From contig NZ_JAMSLW010000001.1 of assembly GCF_024643285.1 (NCBI RefSeq), positions 741,239 to 805,238 of the forward strand: a stretch of DNA of 64,000 nucleotides. The letters run 5' to 3'. The DNA comes from Parapedobacter lycopersici (lineage in GTDB: Bacteria > Bacteroidota > Bacteroidia > Sphingobacteriales > Sphingobacteriaceae). Positions within the stretch are counted from its first letter, which is position 1. Each line of letters opens with the position of its first letter. Shown piece by piece: positions 19,532 to 28,916 of this stretch. The notes under the pieces are model-generated. The model worked only from the letters and a program-made list of their open reading frames with translations, was not told the DNA's origin and made no database searches. The position numbers and the translations under genes are program-made.

Positions 19532-20569
19532 TTAGTTATTGTGTGGATGGGAAACATACCCCTGCCATTTCTCCAGGCATAGCCGGAAATCGTCGGGAAG
19601 CGGAATTTCAAAATCCATCTTTTTCTTCGATACCGGATGGATGAATCCCAGGCTCCGCGCATGGAGCGCCTGCCGCGGCAGCAGTTCGAAACAATTTTCC
19701 ACAAACTGTTTATACTTAGAAAAAACCGTGCCTTTTACAATACGGTCGCCCCCGTAGACCGCATCGTTGAACAACGGATGGCCAATCGACTGCATATGCG
19801 CACGTATCTGGTGCGTCCGGCCGGTTTCCAGCTGGCATTCAATCAGCGTCACATACCCCAGGCGTTCCAGCACCCGGTAGTGGGTCACCGACCATTTTCC
19901 CTTCTCCGGATCGTCGTACAGCGCCATTACCCTTCGGTCCTTCACACTGCGGCCAATGTACCCCTGCACATCGCCGTCCTCGGCAATGTCCCCCCAAACC
20001 AGGGCCGTGTATTTGCGTGATATCGTATGTTCAAAAAACTGCTTGGCCAGGAAGGTCATCGCCCATTCGTTTTTGCCGACCACCAGCAACCCGCTGGTAT
20101 CCTTGTCGATGCGGTGCACCAGTCCCGGCCGGCCGTCATTGCCGGGCAATTGTGGAAAATGGGCAAAATGGTACACCAGCGCATTCACCAGCGTACCCGT
20201 ATAATTGTTAAAGCCCGGATGTACCACCATACCGGCCGGCTTGTTCACAATCAGCAGGTCGTCATCCTCGTATAAAATATCCAGCGGGATATCTTCCGGA
20301 TAAACCTCCGTATCCCGCGGCGGGTGGGGCAGCACCACGGAAATGACATCCAACGGCTTTACCTTGTAGCTGGCCTTGATCGGCTGGTTATTAACCAGTA
20401 CAGATCCGGCGGTAATGGCATTTTGGATCCGGTTCCGGGAGGCATTCTCCACCCGGTTCATTAAAAACTTATCGATGCGCAACAGCGCCTGCCCCTTGTC
20501 TACAACAATGCGCAGGTGTTCAAATAAATCCTGTTCGTCCGAGTCCTGGAAATCCGCTTCAGCTACCAT
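19532..20569 (-). CDS. RluA-family pseudouridine synthase (RluD/RluC-like)
   Basis: The 345-residue protein has an N-terminal S4 RNA-binding domain (LRIDKFLMNRV through AGSVLVNNQ). The RluA-family catalytic domain follows; its active aspartate lies in HRIDKDTSGLLVV, with later blocks CQLETGRTHQIRAHM and QALHARSLGF. Such enzymes convert specific uridines of 23S rRNA (RluC/RluD) to pseudouridine; the exact sites cannot be told from sequence alone. The ATG is four bases after a TATTTTTG box, so the message is probably leaderless. It is divergent from the PLP enzyme at 20652. Confidence 0.92.
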   Translation of the reverse strand: MVAEADFQDSDEQDLFEHLRIVVDKGQALLRIDKFLMNRVENASRNRIQNAITAGSVLVNNQPIKASYKVKPLDVISVVLPHPPRDTEVYPEDIPLDILYEDDDLLIVNKPAGMVVHPGFNNYTGTLVNALVYHFAHFPQLPGNDGRPGLVHRIDKDTSGLLVVGKNEWAMTFLAKQFFEHTISRKYTALVWGDIAEDGDVQGYIGRSVKDRRVMALYDDPEKGKWSVTHYRVLERLGYVTLIECQLETGRTHQIRAHMQSIGHPLFNDAVYGGDRIVKGTVFSKYKQFVENCFELLPRQALHARSLGFIHPVSKKKMDFEIPLPDDFRLCLEKWQGYVSHPHNN

Positions 20570-20573
20570 GCCG

Positions 20574-20581
20574 CAAAAATA
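20574..20581 (-). promoter_or_regulatory. -7 promoter element of the pseudouridine synthase gene
   Basis: TATTTTTG on the minus strand, a full match, four bases before the ATG. Confidence 0.6.
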
Positions 20582-20634
20582 GCGGAAAGCTCCGGATTTT
20601 GGGATATTTCGTTGGAATCATTATTGCCATTGCC

Positions 20635-20642
20635 TAAGTTTG
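20635..20642 (+). promoter_or_regulatory. -7 promoter element of the ACC deaminase-like gene
   Basis: TAAGTTTG, a full match, nine bases before the ATG at 20652. It overlaps the TTG at 20640, which rules that codon out as a start. Confidence 0.6.
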
Positions 20643-20651
20643 CCGGTCAAG

Positions 20652-21575
20652 ATGCTTCCGTTTGATTTCCATAGCCCGGTAGAACCCCTGCACTTTCCGC
20701 TGTTCGACGAAAAGCAGGTCCGTGTTGACGTGAAGCGGGACGATCTTATCCACCCCTTCATTTCCGGCAATAAGTGGCGTAAGCTTAAGCATATCCTCCA
20801 CGACGCACAGGAAGCGGGCAAAAACCACCTGGTTACCTTTGGTGGTGCATGGTCCAACCACCTGCTCGCAACCGCCTGCGCCGGCGCTAAATTCGGGTTC
20901 AGCACCACGGCATTTGTGCGGGGCGAAGAGGTATCCAACCCCGTACTGTCGTTATGCCGCATCTTCGGCATGGAGCTTATTTTTGTGTCACGCAGCGCCT
21001 ACCGAGCTAAAGAAACGCTGTTTGAAACACATTTCGGAGGTAACCAACAGGCTTACTGCATCCCCGAGGGCGGCCATTCCACTGCCGGCGCGCAGGGCTG
21101 CAGCGAACTCCTCGACGAGCTCCATCACGAATATGACCACATCTGGTGCGCATGCGGCACCGGTACCACGCTGGCCGGACTCGCAATGGGCAAACTGCAA
21201 AAAGGACTGAAGGCCGCACTGCATGGCGTCCCGGTATTAGCCAGCGGCGATTTCCTGAACGATGCCATCCGCGGATTATATCCGTCGCTGCCCCCGAGTA
21301 CCGTCACCCTGCATACCAGTTACCATTTTGGCGGGTATGCCAAAAGCACGGCCGAACTGCTTCGCTTTGTCCAGGGCTTCTGCGCCCATACCGGTATCCT
21401 CATCGAGCCCGTATACACCGGCAAGCTATGTTACGCGTTATTTGACCGCATCGCCAACGACTATTTCCGGCCCGGCGACCGTATCCTTCTGCTTCATACC
21501 GGGGGAATTACCGGCATACTGGGCATGCACGAGCAGCTGGCGCAGCACCAAAATTCTACAGAAAAACTATTCTGA
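20652..21575 (+). CDS. PLP enzyme, ACC deaminase/D-cysteine desulfhydrase family
   Basis: The product has 307 residues from the ATG at 20652. It is a fold-type II PLP enzyme: the lysine that binds PLP is in SGNKWRKL, the asparagine block is GGAWSNHLLA, and the phosphate loop is CGTGTTLAG. This is the pattern of the 1-aminocyclopropane-1-carboxylate deaminase/D-cysteine desulfhydrase family. Short bacterial members like this one are more often D-cysteine desulfhydrase-like than true ACC deaminases, but the substrate cannot be fixed by eye. The next gene, also PLP-dependent, has its own promoter. Confidence 0.88.
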   Translation: MLPFDFHSPVEPLHFPLFDEKQVRVDVKRDDLIHPFISGNKWRKLKHILHDAQEAGKNHLVTFGGAWSNHLLATACAGAKFGFSTTAFVRGEEVSNPVLSLCRIFGMELIFVSRSAYRAKETLFETHFGGNQQAYCIPEGGHSTAGAQGCSELLDELHHEYDHIWCACGTGTTLAGLAMGKLQKGLKAALHGVPVLASGDFLNDAIRGLYPSLPPSTVTLHTSYHFGGYAKSTAELLRFVQGFCAHTGILIEPVYTGKLCYALFDRIANDYFRPGDRILLLHTGGITGILGMHEQLAQHQNSTEKLF

Positions 21576-21591
21576 GTAAAATTATTTTAGC

Positions 21592-21599
21592 TAAGTTTG
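21592..21599 (+). promoter_or_regulatory. -7 promoter element of lat
   Basis: TAAGTTTG, a full match, 24 bases before the ATG at 21624. It overlaps the TTG at 21597, so that upstream start is unlikely. Confidence 0.6.
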
Positions 21600-21623
21600 G
21601 GTCTAACCATCCCGTACGAGGCC

Positions 21624-22955
21624 ATGTATAAACTGTCTGTATCCCCCAAACACGTACATGAAACCCTGGGCCGGCACATACTGGCCGATGGCTACGACAT
21701 TGTCCTCGACATGGATAAAAGCCAGGGTGTATGGATTTACGATGCCAAGCACGACCGCCGGCTGCTTGATTTCTTCACCTGCTTTGCTTCCGTGCCGCTG
21801 GGCTACAACCATCCGAAGATGAAAGACGATCCGGCGTTCGCCGCCAGCCTGCTCAACGCCGCGCTGACCAACCCATCCAATTCGGACGTATACACCCAGG
21901 AATATGCCCAGTTCGTAACCACATTCGAACGCGTGGCTACCCCCGCCTACCTCCCCCATGCCTTCTTCATTTCCGGGGGTGCACTGGCGGTAGAAAACGC
22001 ACTGAAAGCGGCCATGGACTGGAAAGTGCAGCAGAACTTCCAAAAAGGGTATTCACGGGAAAAAGGCACCAGCGTATTGCATTTCCAGCGGGCCTTTCAC
22101 GGCCGCTCCGGCTACACCCTGAGCCTCACCAACACGCAACCCGGAAAAACCAAGTGGTTTGCCAAGTTCGACTGGCCCCGGGTAAGTTCGCCCCACCTGG
22201 AATTTCCGCTGACCGAAGAAAACCTCCGGAATACCGAGCGGCGCGAGCGCGACACGATCGGCCAGATCAAGCGGGCATTTATGGACCATCCCGACGACAT
22301 CTGCGCCATCATCATTGAACCCATACAGGCCGAAGGCGGTGATCTTCACTTCCGCCGCGAGTTTATGGAACAACTGCGGATCCTTGCGGATGAAAATGAA
22401 GCGTTGCTGATCTACGATGAAATACAGACCGGTGTAGGGCTCACGGGCACATTCTGGTGCCACGAGCAGTTTGGCGACAGGGCGCGGCCCGACATCATTG
22501 CTTTCGGGAAAAAAATGCAGGTATGCGGCATACTGGCCGGTCCGCGCATTGATGAAATCGAAACCAATGTCTTTACCGTCGCCTCCCGCATCAATTCCAC
22601 CTGGGGCGGCAACCTGGCCGATATGGTACGCGCCACGAAGATGCTGGAAATCATCGAAGAAGACGGGCTGCTGGCCAATGTAGCACAGACCGGACAATAC
22701 CTCCAGCAGCAATTGCAGCAGCTTGCCGGCCGCCATCCGATGGTATCCGGCGTACGCGGGCGGGGCTTGCTGTGCGCCTTTGACCTTCCGGACAAAACGC
22801 TGCGCGATACGTTTCTAAAGAAAGGGATTGAATACGGCGCCCTGTTCCTTGGCTGCGGAGAACACGCCATCCGGTTCCGGCCCGCACTGATTGCCACAGA
22901 AGCGGATATTGACGCCGGCATGGCAATTGCCGATCGGGTTTTGTCCGCTATTTAG
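21624..22955 (+). CDS. lat: L-lysine 6-transaminase
   Basis: The start is the ATG at 21624, giving 443 residues (MYKLSVSPKHVHETLGRHIL). It is a class III, fold-type I aminotransferase. The block LLDFFTCFASVPLGYNHP is characteristic of lysine 6-aminotransferases; others are FISGGALAVENALKAA, AFHGRSGYTLSLTNT, IYDEIQTGVGLTG and FGKKMQVCG, where one of the adjacent lysines 296/297 binds PLP. The reaction moves the epsilon-amino group of lysine to 2-oxoglutarate, giving allysine/piperideine-6-carboxylate. No dehydrogenase partner is next to it, so the pathway end is not visible here. Confidence 0.9.
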   Translation: MYKLSVSPKHVHETLGRHILADGYDIVLDMDKSQGVWIYDAKHDRRLLDFFTCFASVPLGYNHPKMKDDPAFAASLLNAALTNPSNSDVYTQEYAQFVTTFERVATPAYLPHAFFISGGALAVENALKAAMDWKVQQNFQKGYSREKGTSVLHFQRAFHGRSGYTLSLTNTQPGKTKWFAKFDWPRVSSPHLEFPLTEENLRNTERRERDTIGQIKRAFMDHPDDICAIIIEPIQAEGGDLHFRREFMEQLRILADENEALLIYDEIQTGVGLTGTFWCHEQFGDRARPDIIAFGKKMQVCGILAGPRIDEIETNVFTVASRINSTWGGNLADMVRATKMLEIIEEDGLLANVAQTGQYLQQQLQQLAGRHPMVSGVRGRGLLCAFDLPDKTLRDTFLKKGIEYGALFLGCGEHAIRFRPALIATEADIDAGMAIADRVLSAI

Positions 22956-22963
22956 TACCTTTG
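22956..22963 (+). promoter_or_regulatory. -7 promoter element of the 22977 gene
   Basis: TACCTTTG, a full match, 13 bases before the ATG. It overlaps the lat stop codon region. Confidence 0.5.
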
Positions 22964-22976
22964 GCACATTTAGCTA

Positions 22977-23375
22977 ATGAATTCAACATACCGAAAGCTC
23001 CTAATTACTGCCGCCATTGTGCTGATCGCAGCGTTTATCCTAAAAGATATGCTTTTCCAGCCCGGTATCGGTGAATTACCGGGTAACTTTAACGAAGTTG
23101 CCTTTGTGCGCAATGAGCAGAATAAAGGCGGAATTATCCGGATTTATGCCATTTCCGTATCGGACACGACAAATGCCGCTTACCTGGCATGCGGCGACCT
23201 GATGCCCCATAACGAATACGGTAGCAAAACAACGGTTTATTTCTTTGAAAAAGGCAAACCCACGCCCGATGTGCTGCAACTGGATTCCCCGCATTTCGAT
23301 CAGCTCAAATACCACCCCGTTGCGGTATACATTAAAAACGAACAGGGCGTTGCCTCGCTTACGACAACGCCTTAG
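22977..23375 (+). CDS. Hypothetical membrane-anchored protein
   Basis: The 132-residue product has one N-terminal transmembrane or uncleaved signal segment (LLITAAIVLIAAFILKDMLF, residues 8-27) followed by a small beta-rich domain. I do not recognise the family. Distinctive pieces are FNEVAFVRNEQNKGGIIRIYA and VYFFEKGKPTPDVLQLD. The wording suggests an extracytoplasmic domain with several strands. It is supported by its own -7 box and ends just before the 11-bp repeat array. No function is assigned. Confidence 0.7.
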   Translation: MNSTYRKLLITAAIVLIAAFILKDMLFQPGIGELPGNFNEVAFVRNEQNKGGIIRIYAISVSDTTNAAYLACGDLMPHNEYGSKTTVYFFEKGKPTPDVLQLDSPHFDQLKYHPVAVYIKNEQGVASLTTTP

Positions 23376-23506
23376 TTATTTTTGGATATGTTGCTGTGGC
23401 TGGCTGCGGCTACCCAATGTCATTAGCCATAAGAACATTGGCTAATTCGTTCATAAGCCAGGCTTTAACGTTTCCATCAGCTTAGCTTATTGACCAGACG
23501 GAATTC

Positions 23507-23719
23507 TTCGACTCCCCTTCGAGTGTTGTTCGAGTCCGCTTCGACTCTTCTTCGAGACTTGTTCGACCCTTGTTCGAGTCGGCTTCGACCGCGCTTCGGG
23601 GCTGCTCGATATGCAATCCGTTGCGTTCCGAAGAAATCCGAAGGATTCCCGGGACAGTCCCGAATGAATCCCGAACAATTGTCGAAGCAGCCTGCAATAT
23701 CGGACGAAGCGGAGTCGAA
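23507..23719. repeat. 11-bp periodic TTCGA array with central orientation flip
   Basis: Nine tandem 11-bp units starting TTCG lie at 23507, 23518, 23529, 23540, 23551, 23562, 23573, 23584 and 23595 (for example TTCGAGTCCGC, TTCGACTCTTC, TTCGAGACTTG). After a centre of about 25 bp, the complementary core CGAA recurs at 23629, 23639, 23661, 23672, 23683, 23705 and 23716; degenerate units fill the 23650 and 23694 slots. The array is therefore about nine units forward and nine inverted. Because 11 is not a multiple of three, all frames show 11-residue repeats without stops, which explains several spurious ORFs. It lies between two convergent genes. I found no coding signal or flanking transposon features. 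Confidence 0.85.
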
Positions 23720-23801
23720 ACCGGCATTGTGGTTTTTTTACATTTAATTGGCTTTCGATATGCAGCAACCAATACCTAATTGAAAACCGTACCCATATTC
23801 A

Positions 23802-24251
23802 TTACCGCAGGCTAATTGTAGCGATTCCTGCTTGCTTTCCCCCTGTCGGCATTAATAGGGAGGTCGTATGATTAAACTGAGAAGTGAACTCAAGTGGCAC
23901 ATCATGCGTATAAAACTGGAGCTGTATCGGTTTAAGTTGAGAAAGGTCAAATCCTGGTATTTCAATTTCGCTTGCAATATTCGGGAAATTAAAAGCTTGC
24001 TGTTCCTGCGAAGCAAAAACAGCAACTTCGATATAGCCTTCTCCAGTGCCGGTATATGGCTTGTTTTCAAACAACACCCGGTAATAGTCGAATTCACCAC
24101 TGGCGTTCAGGTCAAAATCAGTAATATCCGGCTTAGTCACATTGGCCTGAAGATCCCAGGGTGTAATATCATCCGGGATACCCTGACGATAATAATTATT
24201 GAATTGTGTACGATCCTGGACGTAGGTAATAATGCCATTTAGGTCTTCCAC
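23802..24251 (-). CDS. C-terminal part of a frameshifted lipoprotein gene
   Basis: This frame can be opened only by a GTG at 24251, but it reads sensibly upstream of it (SGNSVDIFYPENLVED) back to the A6 run at 24293-24298, where it joins the lipoprotein gene. It holds 149 residues from the GTG, ending in LMPTGGKQAGIATISLR, with beta-strand-rich sequence and no domain I recognise. I interpret it as the distal end of one gene of about 502 codons, not an independent gene. Whether the shift is a mutation, a slippage switch or a sequencing error is open. Confidence 0.6.
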   Translation of the reverse strand: MEDLNGIITYVQDRTQFNNYYRQGIPDDITPWDLQANVTKPDITDFDLNASGEFDYYRVLFENKPYTGTGEGYIEVAVFASQEQQAFNFPNIASEIEIPGFDLSQLKPIQLQFYTHDVPLEFTSQFNHTTSLLMPTGGKQAGIATISLR

Positions 24252-25309
24252 CAGATTTTCTGGATAGAAAATATCAACGGAATTACCGGAAATTTTTTGT
24301 TTGCAAACGTATAGAACTCGTCGTAACCCCTGCTAACCTGACCATAAACGGTTATACTGGCATCAGTAGCACCTGCCGGTACCTGGATGGTTTGCTTCGA
24401 AGGAATGAGATTGGCCTGCGCAGCATCCAATTCTACCTTGGCACTACCTGCCGGAATATCGAATAAGCCGTACCGACCAGTGCCGTTTTGCTCGATGAGG
24501 AGCAGGCTTTTGCTGCCCGAGGTATATGGCAACGAATAATCATAATCCGGACTCACCGGAAATTGATAATAGAGGGTATTCGTACTCACCAGCATATGAT
24601 CGTATTCCGGCATATTTTTAACCGTGATTGGAATCGCCTCTTGATATTCATTCAAACGGCCTTTACCTGCCTCAAGGTTTTTGGCACTCAAGTGGGCTCC
24701 GCGCTTGATTTCCACAAAATATTCAATCTTAGGCAGCAGATCCGCTGAGGTAGACACGCGCGTCAGGTTGATTTTGTTGCCATTGAACGCTTCGGAAGGG
24801 TAGATGGATACGATGTTGTTATGTGTTCCGTCGTTAACAAAATTCGCACGGCCGACGATCTGCCCTATCGAATCCGTGATAAAATAAGCCGACGCATCAC
24901 CCCCGACTAACAAATCCCGGTCGATTTTGACCAACGCATTGCTGACAATCACACTCGCTGCCTGTTCCTTTTTATTACCGGCTTCATCGCTGACAACTAC
25001 CTTCAAATTATAGGTGCCATCCGGCAAATCCAGCGTATTCAAGCTTAGGGAAAGTGAATCCGCCGCTGCTGAAGCTACTAATTCGTCATTGGCAAACACT
25101 TCGATGCTTTTGATGCCCGAGCTATGCTCCGCTTTAATTTCTGCTGTCAGGGTATTGCGCAGGGTATCGTTTGATTTGATCCCGGTGACAGTCAATCCAA
25201 TGGGTGTTAAATCCGGGGGATCTACCTGATTGATTTCTTTGCTTTTGCTGCAGGAAAGCGCGAAGGCCAGCGCCGACAGGCACAGCGTACTTGTTGTAAC
25301 TCGTTTCAT
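24239..25309 (-). CDS. Surface lipoprotein with Ig-like domain (frameshifted near its C-terminus)
   Basis: The 356-residue product starts MKRVTTSTLCLSALAFALSC, a signal peptidase II signal with the lipid-modified cysteine in LSCSK. Residues 40-130 look like an Ig-like repeat (IKSIEVFANDELV and VVSDEAGNKKEQA), then a longer beta-rich region without a recognised domain. After YTFANKK the frame runs through a short unlikely tail to a stop at 24239, while the -1 frame continues the protein. The gene is probably on the cell surface or in the periplasm; its substrate is unknown. The sequence appears richer in A+T than its neighbours. I see no clear -7 box upstream. Confidence 0.7.
   Translation of the reverse strand: MKRVTTSTLCLSALAFALSCSKSKEINQVDPPDLTPIGLTVTGIKSNDTLRNTLTAEIKAEHSSGIKSIEVFANDELVASAAADSLSLSLNTLDLPDGTYNLKVVVSDEAGNKKEQAASVIVSNALVKIDRDLLVGGDASAYFITDSIGQIVGRANFVNDGTHNNIVSIYPSEAFNGNKINLTRVSTSADLLPKIEYFVEIKRGAHLSAKNLEAGKGRLNEYQEAIPITVKNMPEYDHMLVSTNTLYYQFPVSPDYDYSLPYTSGSKSLLLIEQNGTGRYGLFDIPAGSAKVELDAAQANLIPSKQTIQVPAGATDASITVYGQVSRGYDEFYTFANKKFPVIPLIFSIQKIWWKT
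24293..24298 (-). other. A6 homopolymer at the lipoprotein frameshift
   Basis: On the minus strand the codons are AAC AAA AAA TTT. One extra A would give AAC AAA AAA ATT TCC GGT and fuse the two reading frames into one protein of about 502 residues. Confidence 0.65.
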
Positions 25310-25390
25310 AACTGATTAGTTGGTTCTTATAATTGGTTGTGCTGATTTAAGCTGAAGCGGACCTAACTAAAATCCACTATATTTCAAAAC

Positions 25391-25422
25391 AAAAAAGGTG
25401 CTGCCCTTTTCGGGCAGCACCT
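25391..25422 (-). terminator. Rho-independent terminator of guaB
   Basis: AGGTGCTGCCC (25396-25406) and GGGCAGCACCT (25412-25422) form an 11-bp stem with a five-base loop. On the minus strand it is followed by six T (25396-25391), 27 bases past the guaB stop. Confidence 0.85.
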
Positions 25423-25448
25423 GACAATAACTTACTGTATATAAGCCG

Positions 25449-26965
<1,517 letters not shown>

Positions 26966-27109
26966 CTCATTTTTTATATTTCCTGCAATACATGACAATA
27001 TAATACTGCATGAAAAAGCACATTCTTCTTTTTTGGTATTTTTTTTGCGGCTATGCCGTAATGCCTGCTTGGCATTAACTGTTTAAACAATCATACAAAA
27101 TTAACAACT

Positions 27110-27571
27110 ATGAAAAAACTTACACTTGCTGCTTTCTGTGGATTACTGATGCTGGCCTTTCAATTTGAGGCCAAAGCCCAGTCGTACCGTACCGGTGCGG
27201 GCCTGTTTATTGATGCGGGTGACGGACGGACGTTTGTAGGGCCGCATCTCAAGCATTTCTTCTCTGCGAACAATGCGGGTCAGTTCATGATTCTATTTGC
27301 CGACCGGACCACGCTTATCGGAGCGGAATATTCTTATAATCAAGGGATATCCGGAGCAAATGGCCTTTCCTGGTATATTGGTATTGGACCGCAGGTAGCT
27401 ATCCGCAAAGAGAACTCCGAGTTTGCAATCCGCCCGCTTGGTGGTCTGGAGTTCAAAATTCCTTCGGCCCCGATAGCGGCCAGTTTCGATTGGCGTCCGT
27501 TGTGGGCACTGGGAGAGTACTCTGATTTTATACCCGGACGTTTCGGCATTGGGTTTAAATTCACGTTTTAA
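27110..27571 (+). CDS. Small exported beta-barrel-like protein
   Basis: The 153-residue product has a clear signal peptide (MKKLTLAAFCGLLMLAFQFEAKAQ). The mature part alternates polar and hydrophobic residues and has many glycines and aromatics (LSWYIGIGPQVAIRKE, RFGIGFKFTF), ending in a phenylalanine as outer-membrane barrels do. It resembles small Bacteroidota outer-membrane proteins but I cannot name a family. It is followed by a strong terminator and appears to be a single-gene unit. The region 26966-27109 upstream holds a T-rich stretch near 27030 but no exact TAnnTTTG box. Confidence 0.72.
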   Translation: MKKLTLAAFCGLLMLAFQFEAKAQSYRTGAGLFIDAGDGRTFVGPHLKHFFSANNAGQFMILFADRTTLIGAEYSYNQGISGANGLSWYIGIGPQVAIRKENSEFAIRPLGGLEFKIPSAPIAASFDWRPLWALGEYSDFIPGRFGIGFKFTF

Positions 27572-27595
27572 CCAACCCCATTGATCAGATAACAT

Positions 27596-27620
27596 AACCC
27601 CGCAATTGCGGGGTTTTTTG
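27596..27620 (+). terminator. Rho-independent terminator after the 27110 gene
   Basis: A dyad AACCCCGCAA/TTGCGGGGTT at 27596-27615 ends in TTTTTTG on the plus strand, 25 bases past the stop. Confidence 0.85.
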
Positions 27621-27650
27621 TTGTACTTTTACCGGGAATTAGCACATCTT

Positions 27651-28796
27651 ATGCACCGGAACATAACTACCCAACGCATTGCCATTGGCATCGCATTTTT
27701 CGTTTACGGATTATGCTTCGCTTCGTGGGCATCGAGGATCCCGGACATCCGAAATATGCTGGGTTTGTCGGAAGCGCAACTGGGCTTTGTGTTGTTTGCG
27801 TTACCGGTGGGCACACTGGTTTCACTGCCCGCGTCGGGCTGGCTGGTCGGCCGGATCGGCAGCAAGCGGATTGCGATTGGCGCTGCTGCCTGTTATGCCC
27901 TGCTGTTAATCGGCATTGGCTACTGGAACAACATGTATGGCCTGATGGTGAATTTAATGTTTTTCGGGGCTGCCGGCAATCTGCTCAACATTTCGGTCAA
28001 CACCCAGGCCGTTGCACTGAGCAAGCATTACGAAAAACCAATTATGGGTGCTTTTCACGGCATGTGGAGTATCGCAGGGTTTGTCGGCGCGGGCATTGGG
28101 GCCCTGATGATTGACGGACAGGTCTCTCCTTTCCATCATTTCATATCAATTGCCACGCTAACGCTGGTATGCGCCGCAGGGATATCGGCATACCTCATTG
28201 CCCACGACGAAGCACCTACAGACCAACGCGAACCCTTGTTTTCCATACCGGACAAGCCACTGGCCATATTGGGCGTGATCGCGTTTTGTGCTATGATCGG
28301 GGAAGGAGCGCTCTACGACTGGAGTGGTATTTATATGGAAAAGGTGGTCGGGGCAAAACAGGAACTGGTTGGTTACGGTTTAAGTGCTTTCTTGTTCAGT
28401 ATGGCAGCCGGGCGGTTTTTATCAGACTGGACAGTGCGCCGTTTAGGGTATAAAAACACATTGCTGTTCAGCGGGGGGATGACATCTGCAGGTCTGCTGA
28501 TTGCCGTTGCCTTCCCTGGTTTCGGCTCGGTCATCTTCGCCTTTTTACTCGTAGGGATCGGCTCCTCGGCCATCATTCCACTGGTATACAGTCTGGCCGG
28601 GAAGTCAGGGAAGCTCTCGCCGGGCGCTGCACTGGCGGCGGTAACGACCATCGGTTTCTGTGGTTTTCTGATCGGTCCGCCACTCATCGGTTTCATGGCC
28701 GAATTCATTGGCCTGCGCATTGCCTACGCAACCATCGCCTTCATGGGAATTATCATTATGCTGCTGACCACCAAGATAAAAGGCACAGCTAATTAG
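27651..28796 (+). CDS. MFS transporter, YbjJ-like
   Basis: The start is the ATG at 27651 (MHRNITTQRIAIGIAFFVYG). The TTG at 27606 lies inside the terminator of the gene before and is rejected. The 381-residue protein has about 12 transmembrane segments and MFS hallmarks: ASRIPDIRNMLGLSEAQLG near the N-terminus and the loop 2-3 motif GWLVGRIGSKRIAIG. The layout and the NISVNTQAVALSKHY block look like the YbjJ/FucP-related branch. The substrate is unknown. A TACTTTTA box (seven of eight) is close upstream. Confidence 0.85.
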   Translation: MHRNITTQRIAIGIAFFVYGLCFASWASRIPDIRNMLGLSEAQLGFVLFALPVGTLVSLPASGWLVGRIGSKRIAIGAAACYALLLIGIGYWNNMYGLMVNLMFFGAAGNLLNISVNTQAVALSKHYEKPIMGAFHGMWSIAGFVGAGIGALMIDGQVSPFHHFISIATLTLVCAAGISAYLIAHDEAPTDQREPLFSIPDKPLAILGVIAFCAMIGEGALYDWSGIYMEKVVGAKQELVGYGLSAFLFSMAAGRFLSDWTVRRLGYKNTLLFSGGMTSAGLLIAVAFPGFGSVIFAFLLVGIGSSAIIPLVYSLAGKSGKLSPGAALAAVTTIGFCGFLIGPPLIGFMAEFIGLRIAYATIAFMGIIIMLLTTKIKGTAN

Positions 28797-28854
28797 GCCG
28801 TTCCGGCGGTTTGAAGAAACTGTAAAACTCCGCTTTATATATACATTTTTTTTA

Positions 28855-28862
28855 TACCTTTG
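28855..28862 (+). promoter_or_regulatory. -7 promoter element of secDF
   Basis: TACCTTTG, a full match, 54 bases before the secDF ATG, giving a leader of about 48 nt that is AT-rich. Confidence 0.55.
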
Positions 28863-28916
28863 CCATCTTGACAAAAACGCATACAATTAAAAACAAACGA
28901 ATACAAGCTAACGAAA

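Noticed and set aside
23507-23719. CRISPR array
   Set aside because: The units are only 11 bp, are contiguous without spacers and change orientation; no cas genes are present.
23482-23779. Overlapping ORFs of 69-96 codons on both strands across the repeat array
   Set aside because: The 11-bp unit has no stop in any frame, so open frames appear on both strands automatically. No start, promoter or codon preference supports one of them.
24239-24300. Programmed -1 ribosomal frameshift in the lipoprotein gene
   Set aside because: The slip site C AAA AAA T is weaker than the classic heptamers and no clear downstream stem was seen; mutation or slippage of the A run is simpler.
27606-27650. Longer N-terminus of the MFS protein from a TTG at 27606
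   Set aside because: The added 15 codons lie in the terminator hairpin of the previous gene; the ATG at 27651 gives a normal start.
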